Assembly (NCBI GenBank): GCA_963754125.1
Contig: CAVWEX010000014.1
Coordinates: forward strand, 1,054,001 to 1,118,000
Reading direction: 5' to 3'
DNA from: RPQJ01 sp963754125
GTDB taxonomy: Bacteria; Pseudomonadota; Gammaproteobacteria; Steroidobacterales; Steroidobacteraceae
DNA length: 64,000 bases
Part shown: piece after piece, positions 50,269-59,745 of the stretch
Layout: every line of letters begins with the position of its first letter
Position numbering within the stretch: the first letter of the stretch is position 1
Position numbers and translations under genes: made by a program
Notes under the pieces: generated by a model
Databases searched by the model: none
Told to the model about the DNA's origin: nothing
Seen by the model: the letters and a program-made list of their open reading frames with translations, nothing else

Positions 50269-50290
50269 GAGCGGCTTCAGGCGCGACCGG
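50265..50290 (+). repeat. REP-like half element 9
   Basis: A single arm GTAGGAGCGGCTTCAGGCGC then GACCGG, with no inverted partner before the kdp genes. Its TAG stops the cytochrome fusion gene. Confidence 0.8.
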
Positions 50291-50330
50291 CCGGATTTCC
50301 TAACAGCCGTCCTTACGCGCCGTTCCCTAG

Positions 50331-50361
50331 CCTCTGCTCCGCTGCCATTCTGGCAGAGGAG
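50331..50361 (+). promoter_or_regulatory. Inverted repeat overlapping the ribosome-binding site ahead of the kdp small ORF
   Basis: CCTCTGC at 50331-50337 can pair with GCAGAGG at 50353-50359, which overlaps the SD sequence AGGAG (50357-50361) of the small ORF beginning GTG 50371. Such a hairpin could lower translation of the first kdp reading frame. Regulation is inferred from position only; no KdpE site was identified. Confidence 0.4.
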
Positions 50362-50370
50362 TGACGGACA

Positions 50371-50484
50371 GTGGAACTGACAGTCATTCTCGTCACCCTG
50401 GCGCTGGTCGCCACGACCTGGGCGCTGGGGCGCCTGGTCAGCCGCCTGCAGGCCACGGATCGGGATCCGGAGCGGCACTCATGA
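50371..50484 (+). CDS. Putative 37-residue single-span membrane protein upstream of kdpF
   Basis: GTG 50371, with AGGAG nine bases upstream, opens a 37-codon frame: VELTVILVTLALVATTWALG is one membrane helix, followed by a charged end (RLVSRLQATDRDPERHS). The stop overlaps the kdpF start (ATGA at 50481-50484), the same coupling seen between kdpF and kdpA. The organisation suggests a real microprotein of the Kdp complex or a translated leader. I know of no family name for it. It is too short for routine gene calling. Confidence 0.55.
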   Translation: MELTVILVTLALVATTWALGRLVSRLQATDRDPERHS

Positions 50485-50573
50485 GCGCCGTCGACGTCAT
50501 CGGGCTCGTGCTGGCCGTGGCGCTCGGCGTCTACCTGGTCGTGGCCCTGCTCTACCCGGAGCGCTTCCAATGA
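50481..50573 (+). CDS. kdpF: K+-transporting ATPase small subunit KdpF
   Basis: A 30-residue membrane peptide, MSAVDVIGLVLAVALGVYLV then VALLYPERFQ. KdpF stabilises the KdpABC complex in lipid. The hydrophobic stretch followed by LLYPERF is the family signature. It overlaps the small ORF upstream (ATGA) and kdpA downstream (ATGA). Confidence 0.9.
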   Translation: MSAVDVIGLVLAVALGVYLVVALLYPERFQ

Positions 50574-52314
50574 CCGCCCAGGGACTGTTGCAGATCGCGC
50601 TCTACGTCGCCGTGCTGGTGCTGCTGGCAAAGCCGCTCGGCGCCTTCATGGCCAACGTCTATGAGGGCAAGCGCACCTTCCTCTCGCCACTGCTGGGCCC
50701 CGTGGAGCGGGGCATCTACCGGCTGGCCGGCGTGCAGGCCGACGCCGAGACGGGCTGGAAGCGCTACGCGGTGGCGGCCCTGCTGGTCAACCTGGTGGGC
50801 TTTCTGGTCGTCTACGCCCTCCAGCGTGCCCAGGGCGTTCTGCCACTGAATCCCCAGGGCTTCGGCCGCCGTGACGCCGGACTCGGCGTTCAACACCGCC
50901 GTGAGCTTTGCCACCAACACCAACTGGCAGGGCTACGTGCGGCGAGACCACGATGAGCTATCTCACCCAGATGCTCGGCCTCGCCGTGCAGAACTTCCTG
51001 TCGGCGGCGACCGGCATGGCGGTGCTGGTCGCCCTGATCCGGGGCTTCGTCCGGCGCGAGGCGCAGCACATCGGCAACTTCTGGGTGGATTTCACCCGCA
51101 GCACGCTCTACGTGCTGCTGCCGCTGTCGGCGCTGCTGGCCGTGGTCCTCGTGTCCCAGGGCGTCGTGCAGAGCTTCGAGCCCTACCAGTCCGTCGACCC
51201 TCGTGGAACCGATCGCCGGGGAGACGCCCGTGACCGAGCAGGTCGTGCCGCTCGGTCCGGCCGCCAGCCAGGTGGCCATCAAGCAGCTGGGCACCAACGG
51301 CGGCGGCTTCTTCAACGTCAACTCGGCGCACCCGCTCGAGAACCCGACGCCGCTCTCGAATTTCCTGGAGGTGCTCGCCATCCTGCTGATCCCGGCGGCG
51401 CTCTGCTACACCTTCGGCCGCATGGTTGGCGACACCCGGCAGGGCTGGGCGGTGCTGGCGGCGATGCTGGTCATCTTCGTGCCGCTGACGCTCGGCGTGA
51501 CGGCCGCGGAGCAGGCCGGCAATCCCCGCTTCGACGCCCTGGGCATCGATCAGGTCGCGTCGGAGCTCGCAGCCGGGCGGCAACATGGAGGGCAAGGAGA
51601 CCCGCTTCGGCATCGCCAACTCGACGCTGTGGGCCGCCGCCACGACGGCCGCCTCCAATGGCTCCGTGAACTCCATGCACGGTTCCTTCACGCCCGCTCG
51701 GCGGCCTGGTTCCGCTGTGGCTCATGCAGCTCGGCGAGGTCGTCTTCGGCGGCGTCGGCAGCGGCCTCTACGGCATGCTCATGTTCGCCCTCGTCGCCGT
51801 CTTCATCGCCGGGCTGATGGTCGGGCGCACGCCCGAGTACCTGGGCAAGAAGATCGAGGCCTACGAGGTGAAGATGGCCGTGATCGTGCTCCTCGTGCCG
51901 TGCCTCGTGGTGCTGGTCGGCACGGCCGTGGCCAGCGTGCTGCCGGTGGCGACCGCCAGCGTCGGCAACCCGGGGCCCCACGGCTTCTCCGAGATCCTGT
52001 ACGCCTTCTCCTCCGCGGGCAACAACAACGGCAGCGCCTTCGCCAGCATCTCCGCCAACACGCCCTTCTACAACCTCGCGCTCGGCATCGCGATGTGGGT
52101 CTCGCGCTACTGGCTGATGATCCCGGTGCTGGCCATCGCCGGCAGCCTGGCCGCCAAGCGCGCGACGGCCGTCACCGCCGGCACCCTGCCGACGCACACG
52201 CCGCTGTTCGTCACGTTGCTGGTCGGTGTCGTGCTGCTGATCGGCGCGCTGACCTTCCTGCCCGCCCTGGCGCTCGGGCCCATCGTCGAGCACCTGCAAC
52301 TCATCGGGAACTGA
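50570..52314 (+). CDS. kdpA: K+-transporting ATPase, channel-like subunit KdpA
   Basis: Selects and conducts K+ in the high-affinity Kdp pump. About 575 residues and ten membrane segments. The selectivity-filter repeats are visible: FNTAVSFATNTNWQ, GTNGGGFFNVNSAHPLENPT, NGSVNSMHGSFTPLGGLVPL and FSSAGNNNGSAFASISANT. Extra bases near 50870, 50945, 51205, 51575 and 51697 split it. ATG 50570 overlaps the kdpF stop. kdpB begins 5 bp after its end. Confidence 0.96.
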
Positions 52315-52319
52315 AAACC

Positions 52320-54441
52320 ATGACCGCTGCGAATCCCACCGACCAATCCGCCGGGCCTGCCGGGCGTCCCGCCCCACCGGGCCACGCTGCTGACCGGCCC
52401 GATCGTCCGGGCCGGCATCCTGGATGCGTTCCGCAAGCTCGATCCCCGCGTCCAGGTCCGCAATCCGGTGATGTTCGTCGTCTTCGTCGGCAGCATCGTC
52501 ACCACGGTCCTCGGGCTGGGCGCGCTGACCGGCAGCCTCGCCGGATGCCGGCCATCCCGCCTTCGTCCTGGCGATCGCCGCCTGGCTCTGGCTCACCGTC
52601 CTGTTCGCCAACTTTGCCGAGGCGGTGGCCGAGGGCCGCGGCAAGGCCCAGGCGGCGTCGCTCCGGGCCATGCGCAAGGAAGTCCAGGCCAAGAAGCTGC
52701 GCAGCGCCGAGCGCAGCGCCACCTTCGAGCTGGTGGCCGCGAGCAGCCTGCGCAAGGGCGATTTCGTGCTCGTCGACGCGAAGGACATCATCCCGGCCGA
52801 CGGCGAGGTGGTCGTCGGCGTGGCGTCGGTGAACGAAAGCGCCGTCACGGGCGAGTCGGCGCCGGTGCTCCGGGAGTCGGGCAGCGACTTCTCCTCCGTG
52901 ACCGGCGGCACGCGGGTGCTGTCGGACTGGCTCGTGGTCCGCGTCACCAGCAATCCGGGCGAGGGCTTCCTCGACCGCATGATTGCCATGGTCGAGGGTG
53001 CGAAGCGCACGAAGACGCCGAACGAGATCGCGCTGTCGATCCTGCTGTCGATGCTGACGCTGGTCTTCCTGCTGGCCACGGCCACGCTGGCGCCGTTCTC
53101 GTCCTACGCGGTGACGAGCTCGGGCCAGGGATCCGTCGTGACCCTCACGGTGCTCGTCGCGCTGCTGGTGTGCCTGATCCCCACGACCATCGGCGGCCTG
53201 CTGTCCGCCATCGGCATCGCCGGCATGGACCGCATGGTGCAGGCCAATGTCATCGCCACGTCGGGGCGCGCCGTCGAGGCCGCCGGCGACGTGGACGTGC
53301 TGCTGCTGGACAAGACCGGCACCATCACGCTGGGCGACCGGCAGGCTGCGGCGTTTCACGCGGCGCCCGGCGTGAAGGCCGAGGACCTGGCCGATGCGGC
53401 CCAGCTGGCGTCCCTCGCCGACGAGACGCCCGAGGGCCGCTCGATCGTCGTGCTGGCCAAGAAGCTCTTCCAGCTGCGCGGCAGGGACCTGGGCGCCCTC
53501 ACCCACACCTTCTACAAGTTCTCGGCCCAGACCCGCATGAGCGGCGTCGATCTCGACGGCCGCCGGGTGCGCAAGGGCGCCGCCGAGGCCGTCCGCCAGT
53601 TCGTGCTTGCCGAGGGCGGCGTCTGGCCCACGCCCGTGTCCGACATCGTGGAGTCGCGTGGCCCGCGAGGGCGCAACGCCGCTCGTCGTCGCCGACGGCC
53701 GCCGGGTGCTCGGCGTCGTCGAGCTGCGGGACATCGTCAAGGGCGGCATTCGCGAGCGCTTCGCGGAGCTGCGGCAGATGGGCATCAAGACCATCATGGT
53801 GACGGGCGACAACCGGCTGACGGCCGCCGCCATCGCCGCCGAGGCCGGGCGTGGACGATTTCCTCGCCGAGGCCACGCCGGAGGCCAAGCTGGCGCTGAT
53901 CCGCAAGCAGCAGGCCGAGGGCCACCTCGTCGCCATGTGCGGCGACGGCACGAACGACGCGCCGGCGCTCGCCCAGGCGGACGTGGCGGTCGCCATGAAC
54001 TCGGGCACCCAGGCCGCCAAGGAAGCCGGCAACATGGTGGATCTCGATTCGAACCCGACGAAGCTGATCGAGATCGTGGACGTCGGCAAGCAGATGCTGG
54101 TGACCCGGGGCGCGCTGACGACCTTCTCGATCGCCAACGACGTGGCCAAGTACTTCGCGATCATTCCCGCCGCGTTCGCGACGACCTATCCGGTGCTGAA
54201 CAGCCTGAACGTCATGGGCCTGACCAGCCCCGAGAGCGCGATCCTGTCGGCGGTGATCTTCAACGCCCTGGTCATCGTCGTGCTGGTGCCGCTGGCCCTG
54301 CGGGGCGTTCGGTCCCGGGCGGCGTCCGCCGTGCACCTGCTCCGGCGGAACCTGCTGGTCTATGGCCTCGGCGGCCTCGTGGTACCGTTCGTCGGCATCA
54401 AGCTGATCGACGTGCTGCTGACCGTGACGGGGCTTGCCTGA
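52320..54441 (+). CDS. kdpB: K+-transporting P-type ATPase subunit KdpB
   Basis: Hydrolyses ATP to drive K+ through KdpA. About 700 residues. It has the phosphorylated Asp in LLDKTGTITLGDR near residue 330, the actuator motif TGESAPV, the nucleotide site KGAAEAVRQFV (an S/T usually precedes it) and the hinge MCGDGTNDAPALAQADVAVA followed by MNSGTQAAKEAGNMVDLDSN. Extra bases lie near 52360, 52545, 53660 and 53850. Confidence 0.96.
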
Positions 54442-54473
54442 GTTCCGGGCGGTAGGAACTGAGGAGTATCCAG

Positions 54474-55050
54474 ATGCTGCAAGAGATTCGTCCCGCACTC
54501 GTCGTTTTCGCCCTGCTGACCCTCGTCACCGGGGTGGCGTATCCCGGGTTCGTGACCCTGGTCGGCGCCGGCGCTCTTCCCGGCCCAGGCCACCGGCAGC
54601 ATCATTGTTTCCGGCGACAACCGAGGTCGGGTCGAGGCTGCTCGGCCAGCCGTTCTCGGGTCCGGGCTACTTCTGGGGCCGCCCGTCGGCCACGGGCCCG
54701 CAGCCCTACAACGGCGGCGTGTCCAGCGGCTCCAACCAGGCCACCACCAACCCGACGCTCGCGGCTGCCGTCGACCGACCGCGTCGCGGCGCTGCGCGCC
54801 GCCGATCCCGGCAACCAGAGTCCCGTGCCCGTCGACCTGGTGACGGCCTCCGGCAGCGGGCTCGATCCGCACATCTCGCCCGCCGCCGCGGACTGGCAGG
54901 TGCCGCGCGTGGCCCGGGCGCGCGGCATTGCCCGAGGCCCGCGTCCGGGAACTGGTCAGCGTGGCAACGGAAGGCCGCACTTTCGGCGTGCTGGGCGAGC
55001 CCCGCGTCAACGTCCTCGAGCTGAACCTCGCGCTCGACAACCTGCGCTAG
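54474..55050 (+). CDS. kdpC: K+-transporting ATPase subunit KdpC
   Basis: A single-span periplasmic subunit that raises the ATP affinity of KdpB and stabilises the complex. About 190 residues: membrane anchor LVVFALLTLVTGVAYPGFVT, then GQPFSGPGYFWGRPSATGPQ followed by PYNGGVSSGSN, VPVDLVTASGSGLDPHISPA, and FGVLGEPRVNVLELNLALD. Extra bases near 54575, 54635, 54775 and 54930. ATG 54474 is preceded by GGAGTA. kdpD follows 9 bp later. Confidence 0.95.
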
Positions 55051-55059
55051 CGCGGAGCC

Positions 55060-57758
55060 ATGCCCCACGGCCGCCCCGATCCGGACCAGCTGCTGGCCCG
55101 CGTGCAGGCCGAGGAGGCGCGCGCGGCGCGGGGCAAGCTGCGGGTCTTCTTCGGCGCCTCCGCGGGCGTCGGCAAGACCTACGCCATGCTCGAGGCGGCC
55201 CGCGGCCTGCGCACCACCGGCGTCGACGTCGTCGTCGGCTACGTGGAGCCCCACGGCCGCGCGGAAACCGAGCGCCTGCTCGAGGGCTTCGAGCAGCTGC
55301 CGACGCTGCCGGTCACCTACCGCGGCATCGTCCGGCAGGAGTTCGACCTCGACGCGGCCCTGCGCCGGCGCCCGGAGATCCTGCTGGTCGACGAACTCGC
55401 CCACTCGAATCTGGTCGAGGGCGAGCCGGCGCCCCGGCACAGCAAGCGCTGGCAGGACATCGAGGAACTGCTCGCTGCCGGCGTCTCCGTCTGGACCACG
55501 GTCAACGTCCAGCACCTGGAAAGCCTCAATGACCTGATCGCGCAGATCACCGGCGTGCGCCAGCGGGAGACGGTGCCGGACCGGATCTTCGACGAGGCCG
55601 ACGAGGTCGAGCTGATCGACCTGCCGCCCGACGACCTGCTGGCGCGGCTCCGGGCGGGCAAGATCTACCTGCCGGACGAAGCGGGCACCGCCGTCGAGCG
55701 CTTCTTCCGCAAGCCGAACCTGCTGGCGCTGCGGGAGCTGGCGCTCCGCCGCACGGCCGACCGGGTGGACGCGGCCGCCCGCGACTCGGCCCCGCTGGAC
55801 CAGTCCACCCGCCCGCACCTCGCCCGGGACCGGCTGCTGGTCGCGATCGGGCCGGACGACCAGGCCGAGCAGGTGATCCGCGCCGGCAAGCGGCTGGCCG
55901 ATGCGCTGGATGCCCAGTGGACCGTGGTCTAGGTCGAGACGCCGGAACTGCTGCGCCTGCCGGAGCGGGAGCGCAACCGCCGCATCGACCTGCTGCGCCT
56001 GGCGGAGTCCCTGGGCGCCGAGACGGTCACGCTGGACGGCCGCACGGCGGCGGACACCGTGCTGGAGTACGCGCGGACGCGGAACAGCACGCGGATCGTC
56101 GTCGGCGCGCCGAAGCGCCGCGGGCTGCGGGCGCTGCTGCGGCCGTCGACGGCCACCGAGCTGGTGCGCCGCACCCGCGGAGTCGACGTGCTGACCATCA
56201 GTCCCGAGCCGGTGCGGGCCGACCGGCCGCCCGCGGAGGTGGCGTCCGACGCCGGCGCCGAAGCAGCCGATCCGGTGGGAGCGCTACGCCTGGGCCGCGG
56301 CCACCACGGCCGTCTGCACCGGCGTCGCCGCCCTCATGTACGACCACTTCGAGCTGGCCAACCTGGTGATGGTGTACCTGCTCGGCGTCACGCTGGCCAG
56401 CGTGCGGCTCGGGCGCGGCCCGGCGGTGCTCACCGCCGTCGCCAACGTGCTGGCCTTCGACTTCTGCTTCGTGCCGCCGCGCTTCAGCTTCGCCGTCTCC
56501 GACGTGGAGTACCTGGTCACCTTCGCGGTGATGCTCGTCGTGGCGCTGATCATCGCCAACCTGATGGCCAGCGTCCGGCAGCAGACCCGCGTGGCCGGCG
56601 CCCGGGAGCGGCGCACGGCCCTGCTGTACGCCATGAGCCGGGAGCTCGGCGCGACGCGTGGCACGGCCGACATGGCCCGGGTGGCAGTCCGGCACGTGGC
56701 GGAGGTGTTCGGCTGCGAGGCCGTCGTGCTGCTGCCGGATGCCCAGGGCAGGCTCCGGTATCCGGCGGACGCGCCCATGCCCGGATCCCTGCGGGGGGCA
56801 GACCTGTCGGTGGCGCAATGGGTCCTCGACCATGCCGAACGGGCGGGCCTCGGCGCCGACACGCTGCCGGCCGCGCCCGCGCTCTACCTGCCCCTCGGCG
56901 ACTCGCGCCCGGCCCGCGGCGTGCTCGCGGTGCTGCCGGCGAACCGCCGGCGCGTGCTGCTGCCGGAGCAGCGGCACCTGCTGGACACCTTCGCCGGCCA
57001 GATCGGCCTGGCGCTCGAGCGCGCCCAGCTCGCGGAAGGACGCCGAGGCGGCCCGGGTCGCCATGGAAACCGAGGGCCTGCGCAACACGCTGCTCGCGTC
57101 GATCTCCCACGACCTGCGCACCCCGCTCGCCGTCATGGCCGGGGCCGGCAGCGCGCTGGCGGAGCACGATGCCACGCTCGATCCTGCCACCCGCGTGTCG
57201 CTCGCGCGCTCGGTGGAGCGCAAGGCCCACGAGATGTCCGAGCTGATCTCCAACGTGCTGGAGCTGACCCGCCTCGAGTCCGGCCAGCTGCAGCTCCGGC
57301 GGAGCTGGGAGGCGCTCGATGACCTCGTGGGACCGCGCTGCACCGGCTGCGGGAGCGACTCGCGGGGCACCCGGTGCACGTGGAGATTCCGGAGGACCTG
57401 CCGCCGTCCACGTGGATGCCTCGCTGGTCGTCCAGGTCTTCGTGAACCTGCTGGACAACGCCGCCAAGTACACGCCGGAGGGAACCGGCGATCCGCATTG
57501 CGGCGGCGGCCGATACGACGGCCAGTGCGGTCGTGGTCGAGGACCAGGGCCCGGTCTGCCGGAGGGCGACCTCGCCCGCCTGTTCGCGCCCTTCCAGCGC
57601 GGGCACGACGGAAGGCACGATCGCCGGGGCCGGCCTGGGCCTGGCGATCTGCCGGGCCATCATCGTCGCCCACGGCGGACAGCATCGAGGCGGCCCGCGC
57701 CCCGGGCGGCGGCGCCCGCTTCGAGTTCACGCTGCCGGCGTCGGAGCCCGCCGCGTGA
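55060..57758 (+). CDS. kdpD: Sensor histidine kinase KdpD, with an in-frame amber codon
   Basis: Senses low K+ or osmotic stress and phosphorylates KdpE. About 895 residues: Walker-containing KdpD N-domain (FFGASAGVGKTYAMLEAARG, then LLVDELAHSN), USP domain, four membrane segments (MYDHFELANLVMVYLLGVTL), GAF domain, HisKA with SISHDLRTPLAVMAG, and HATPase (VFVNLLDNAAKYTPEG, GAGLGLAIC). Codon 291 is TAG at 55930-55932, where relatives have Tyr in VVYVETP; the frame continues VETPELLRLP. Further single-base shifts lie near 56275, 57040, 57345 and beyond 57480. ATG 55060 follows kdpC by 9 bp. Confidence 0.93.
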
Positions 57759-58460
57759 CCCGGGCGATGCACCTCGTCCTCGTGATCGACGACGATCGCG
57801 GGAATTCGCGAGGTCCTGCAGCGCCCTGCTCGAAGGCGTGCGGCTACCGGGTCGTCGAGGCGGACCGTGCAGCCGCGGGCATCATCGAGGCCCGGTCCCA
57901 CAAGCCCGACCTGCTGCTGGTCGACCTCGGCCTGCCCGACGGGGACGGACTGAAGCGTGATCCGGGACGTGCGCGCAGTGGTCGACGGTCCCGATCGTCG
58001 TGCTGACGGCCCGCACCCGAGGAGGAGGAGAAGGTCGCGGCGCTCGATGCCGGCGCCGACGACTACGTGACCAAGCCCTTCAGCACGCCGGAACTGCTGG
58101 CCCGCGTGCGCGCCGCCCTTCGCCGGCGCGGCACTGGGCGCCGAGACGCGCCCCGCGCCTCGAGTTCGGCGAGTGCGGTCGTGGACCTCGCGCGGCGGGA
58201 GCGCCCGCAATGCCGGAGGGCGAGCTGCACCTGACGCCCCTCGAGTACCGGGTCCTGGATGTTCTCGCGCAGCCAGCGCGGGGCTCGTCGTCCGCACGCC
58301 CCAGCTCCTGCGGGAGGTGTGGGGTCCCGGCCGGGCCGGCGACTCCGGCATCCTCCGGGTCTGCATGCGCAATCTGCGGCAGAAGCTGGAGCCGGATCCC
58401 CGGCAGCCGCGCTACCTGCTCACCGAGGTCGGGCTCGGCTATCGGCTGCGGCTGGAGTAG
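57755..58460 (+). CDS. kdpE: Response regulator KdpE
   Basis: OmpR/PhoB-type activator of the kdp promoter. About 230 residues, heavily split (shifts near 57800, 57955, 57985, 58020, 58125, 58205 and 58275). The receiver has VLVIDDD, the phosphorylated Asp in PDLLLVDLGLPDGDGL, VVLTART and DAGADDYVTKPFSTPELLAR. The winged helix includes LHLTPLEYRVLDVLA and RVCMRNLRQKLEPDPRQPRY. GTG 57755 overlaps the kdpD stop. The TAG stop at 58458 belongs to palindrome 10. Confidence 0.95.
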
Positions 58461-58518
58461 GAGCGCCTTCAGGCGCGATCCTGGATCGCGCCGGTCGGCG
58501 CTCTGAAGCCGCTCCTAC
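58457..58518. repeat. REPIN-like palindrome 10 with a composite right arm
   Basis: GTAGGAGCGCCTTCAGGCGC faces a mixed right side: GATCGCGCCGGTCGGCGCTC (the GACCGG type of palindrome 1) joined to TGAAGCCGCTCCTAC. It follows kdpE, supplying its stop codon, and precedes the AI-2E transporter gene by 16 bp. Confidence 0.85.
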
Positions 58519-58534
58519 GGTACCCTACCGCCCC

Positions 58535-59630
58535 ATGGCCGATCCCCAGACTCCAGTCCGAGCGCCTGGACCACCGAGCGCATCGTCCGGCTCGTGGCGC
58601 TGACCCTGCTGGGCATCGCCGTCCTGCAGATCATCCTGCCGTTCCTCGGCGCGCTGACCTGGGCCGCGATCATCGCGATCACGGTCTGGCCCGCCTTCAC
58701 CTGGCTGACGCGCCGGCTCGGCGACCGTCCGGTGCTGGCCGCCAGCCTCTGCAGTCTCGCGCTGTTCCTGGTCCTGATCGTGCCGTTCGCCGTGCTCACG
58801 GCGACGCTGGGCCAGGCCGTGCCCCAGGTGGCGACGATGCTGAAGGACCTGGCCCTGTCCATTGCGCCGACGCCGCCGGACTGGGTCAGCGGCCTGCCGC
58901 TGGTCGGCGGGCCTGATCCGGGACGTCTGGCTCAATGCCGTGACGGACATGTCGGGCCTGGTCACCAGGGCGCTGCCGGCGGCCGAGGAGGCGGGGGTCT
59001 GGGCTCTGGCCCAGGGCGCCAACCTGGCCCTCGCGCTGCTGGAGTTCCTCTTTGCGATCCTGATCGCCGCCGTCTTCCTGATCACGGCGGACCGCTCCGC
59101 CGATCTCGCCGAGCGGCTCGTCTCGCGCCTGAACATCGGCGAGCGGGGGCGCATCATTCCGCTGGTCGTGGGCACGGTGCGCAGCGTGTCCATCGGGCTC
59201 GTGGGCACGGCGTCGGTGCAGGCCCTGATCGCGGCGCTCGGCTTCTTCATCGCCGGCATGCCGGGCGTGGCGCGTGCTCGGCTTCGCCACCTTCATGCTG
59301 GCCCTCGTCCAGCTGCCGACCTTTCTCATCTGGCTGCCGTCGGCCATCTGGCTCTACTACACGGGGGAGACCGGCTCGGCGATCTTCCTCGGCATCTGGG
59401 GCGCGGCCCTGGTGAACACCGTGGACAACTTCCTGCGCCCCTGGCTCATCAGCCGGGGCGCCAAGCTGCCCTTTGCCCTGATCCTCATGGGCGTCCTCGG
59501 CGGCCTGCTGGCCTGGGGCATCATCGGCCTCTTCATCGGCCCGACCCTGCTGGCCGTGGCCTACTCCCTGATCCGCAGCTGGATCGGAACGGCCCGCGAA
59601 GCCGTCAATCTCCCGCCATCTAGCGGCTAG
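58535..59630 (+). CDS. AI-2E family transporter (PerM/YdiK-like)
   Basis: An inner-membrane protein of about 360 residues with seven or eight hydrophobic segments. Family features: LLGIAVLQIILPFLGALTWA, a soluble region (VPQVATMLKDLALSIAPTPP), GVWLWALAQGANLA-type helix, FFIAGMPGVAVLGFATFMLA, and the conserved end VNTVDNFLRPWLISRGAKLP then GVLGGLLAWGIIGLFIGPTL. Members export varied substrates including AI-2 or act as Na+/H+ antiporters; the cargo here is unknown. ATG 58535 was chosen, with one shift near 58555, then others near 58910 and 59275. Confidence 0.88.
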
Positions 59631-59659
59631 ATCGCCGACGTTCGCGTCTTTTACCGCGG

Positions 59660-59676
59660 GCCCGACTGCGTCGGGC
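59660..59676 (+). terminator. Weak hairpin after the AI-2E transporter gene
   Basis: GCCCGAC at 59660-59666 and GTCGGGC at 59670-59676 pair around TGC. No T-run follows, so termination would be weak or Rho-assisted. It lies 30 bp beyond the stop codon. Confidence 0.4.
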
Positions 59677-59717
59677 TCCGGGCCTCGCGCGCGCCTGTGA
59701 GCCGGTGGCTTGTAGAT

Positions 59718-59737
59718 ATATAACGACATCTTTATAT
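59718..59737. promoter_or_regulatory. Palindromic operator ahead of the ArsR-methyltransferase/metF/metH genes
   Basis: ATATAA at 59718-59723 and TTATAT at 59732-59737 form perfect 6-bp arms around CGACATCT, in an AT-rich island starting 28 bp before the ArsR-type gene. ArsR-family operators are dyads of this size. The position would cover a -10 region, consistent with autorepression. Binding is inferred. Confidence 0.5.
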
Positions 59738-59745
59738 TTCCGGCC

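Noticed and set aside
55930..55932. Pyrrolysine or selenocysteine insertion at the kdpD amber codon
   Set aside because: Relatives have tyrosine here, TAG does not encode selenocysteine, and no downstream element or Pyl machinery is visible.
18206..58518. CRISPR array
   Set aside because: The GTAG palindromes repeat but are dispersed over 40 kb at gene ends, without regular spacers or cas genes.
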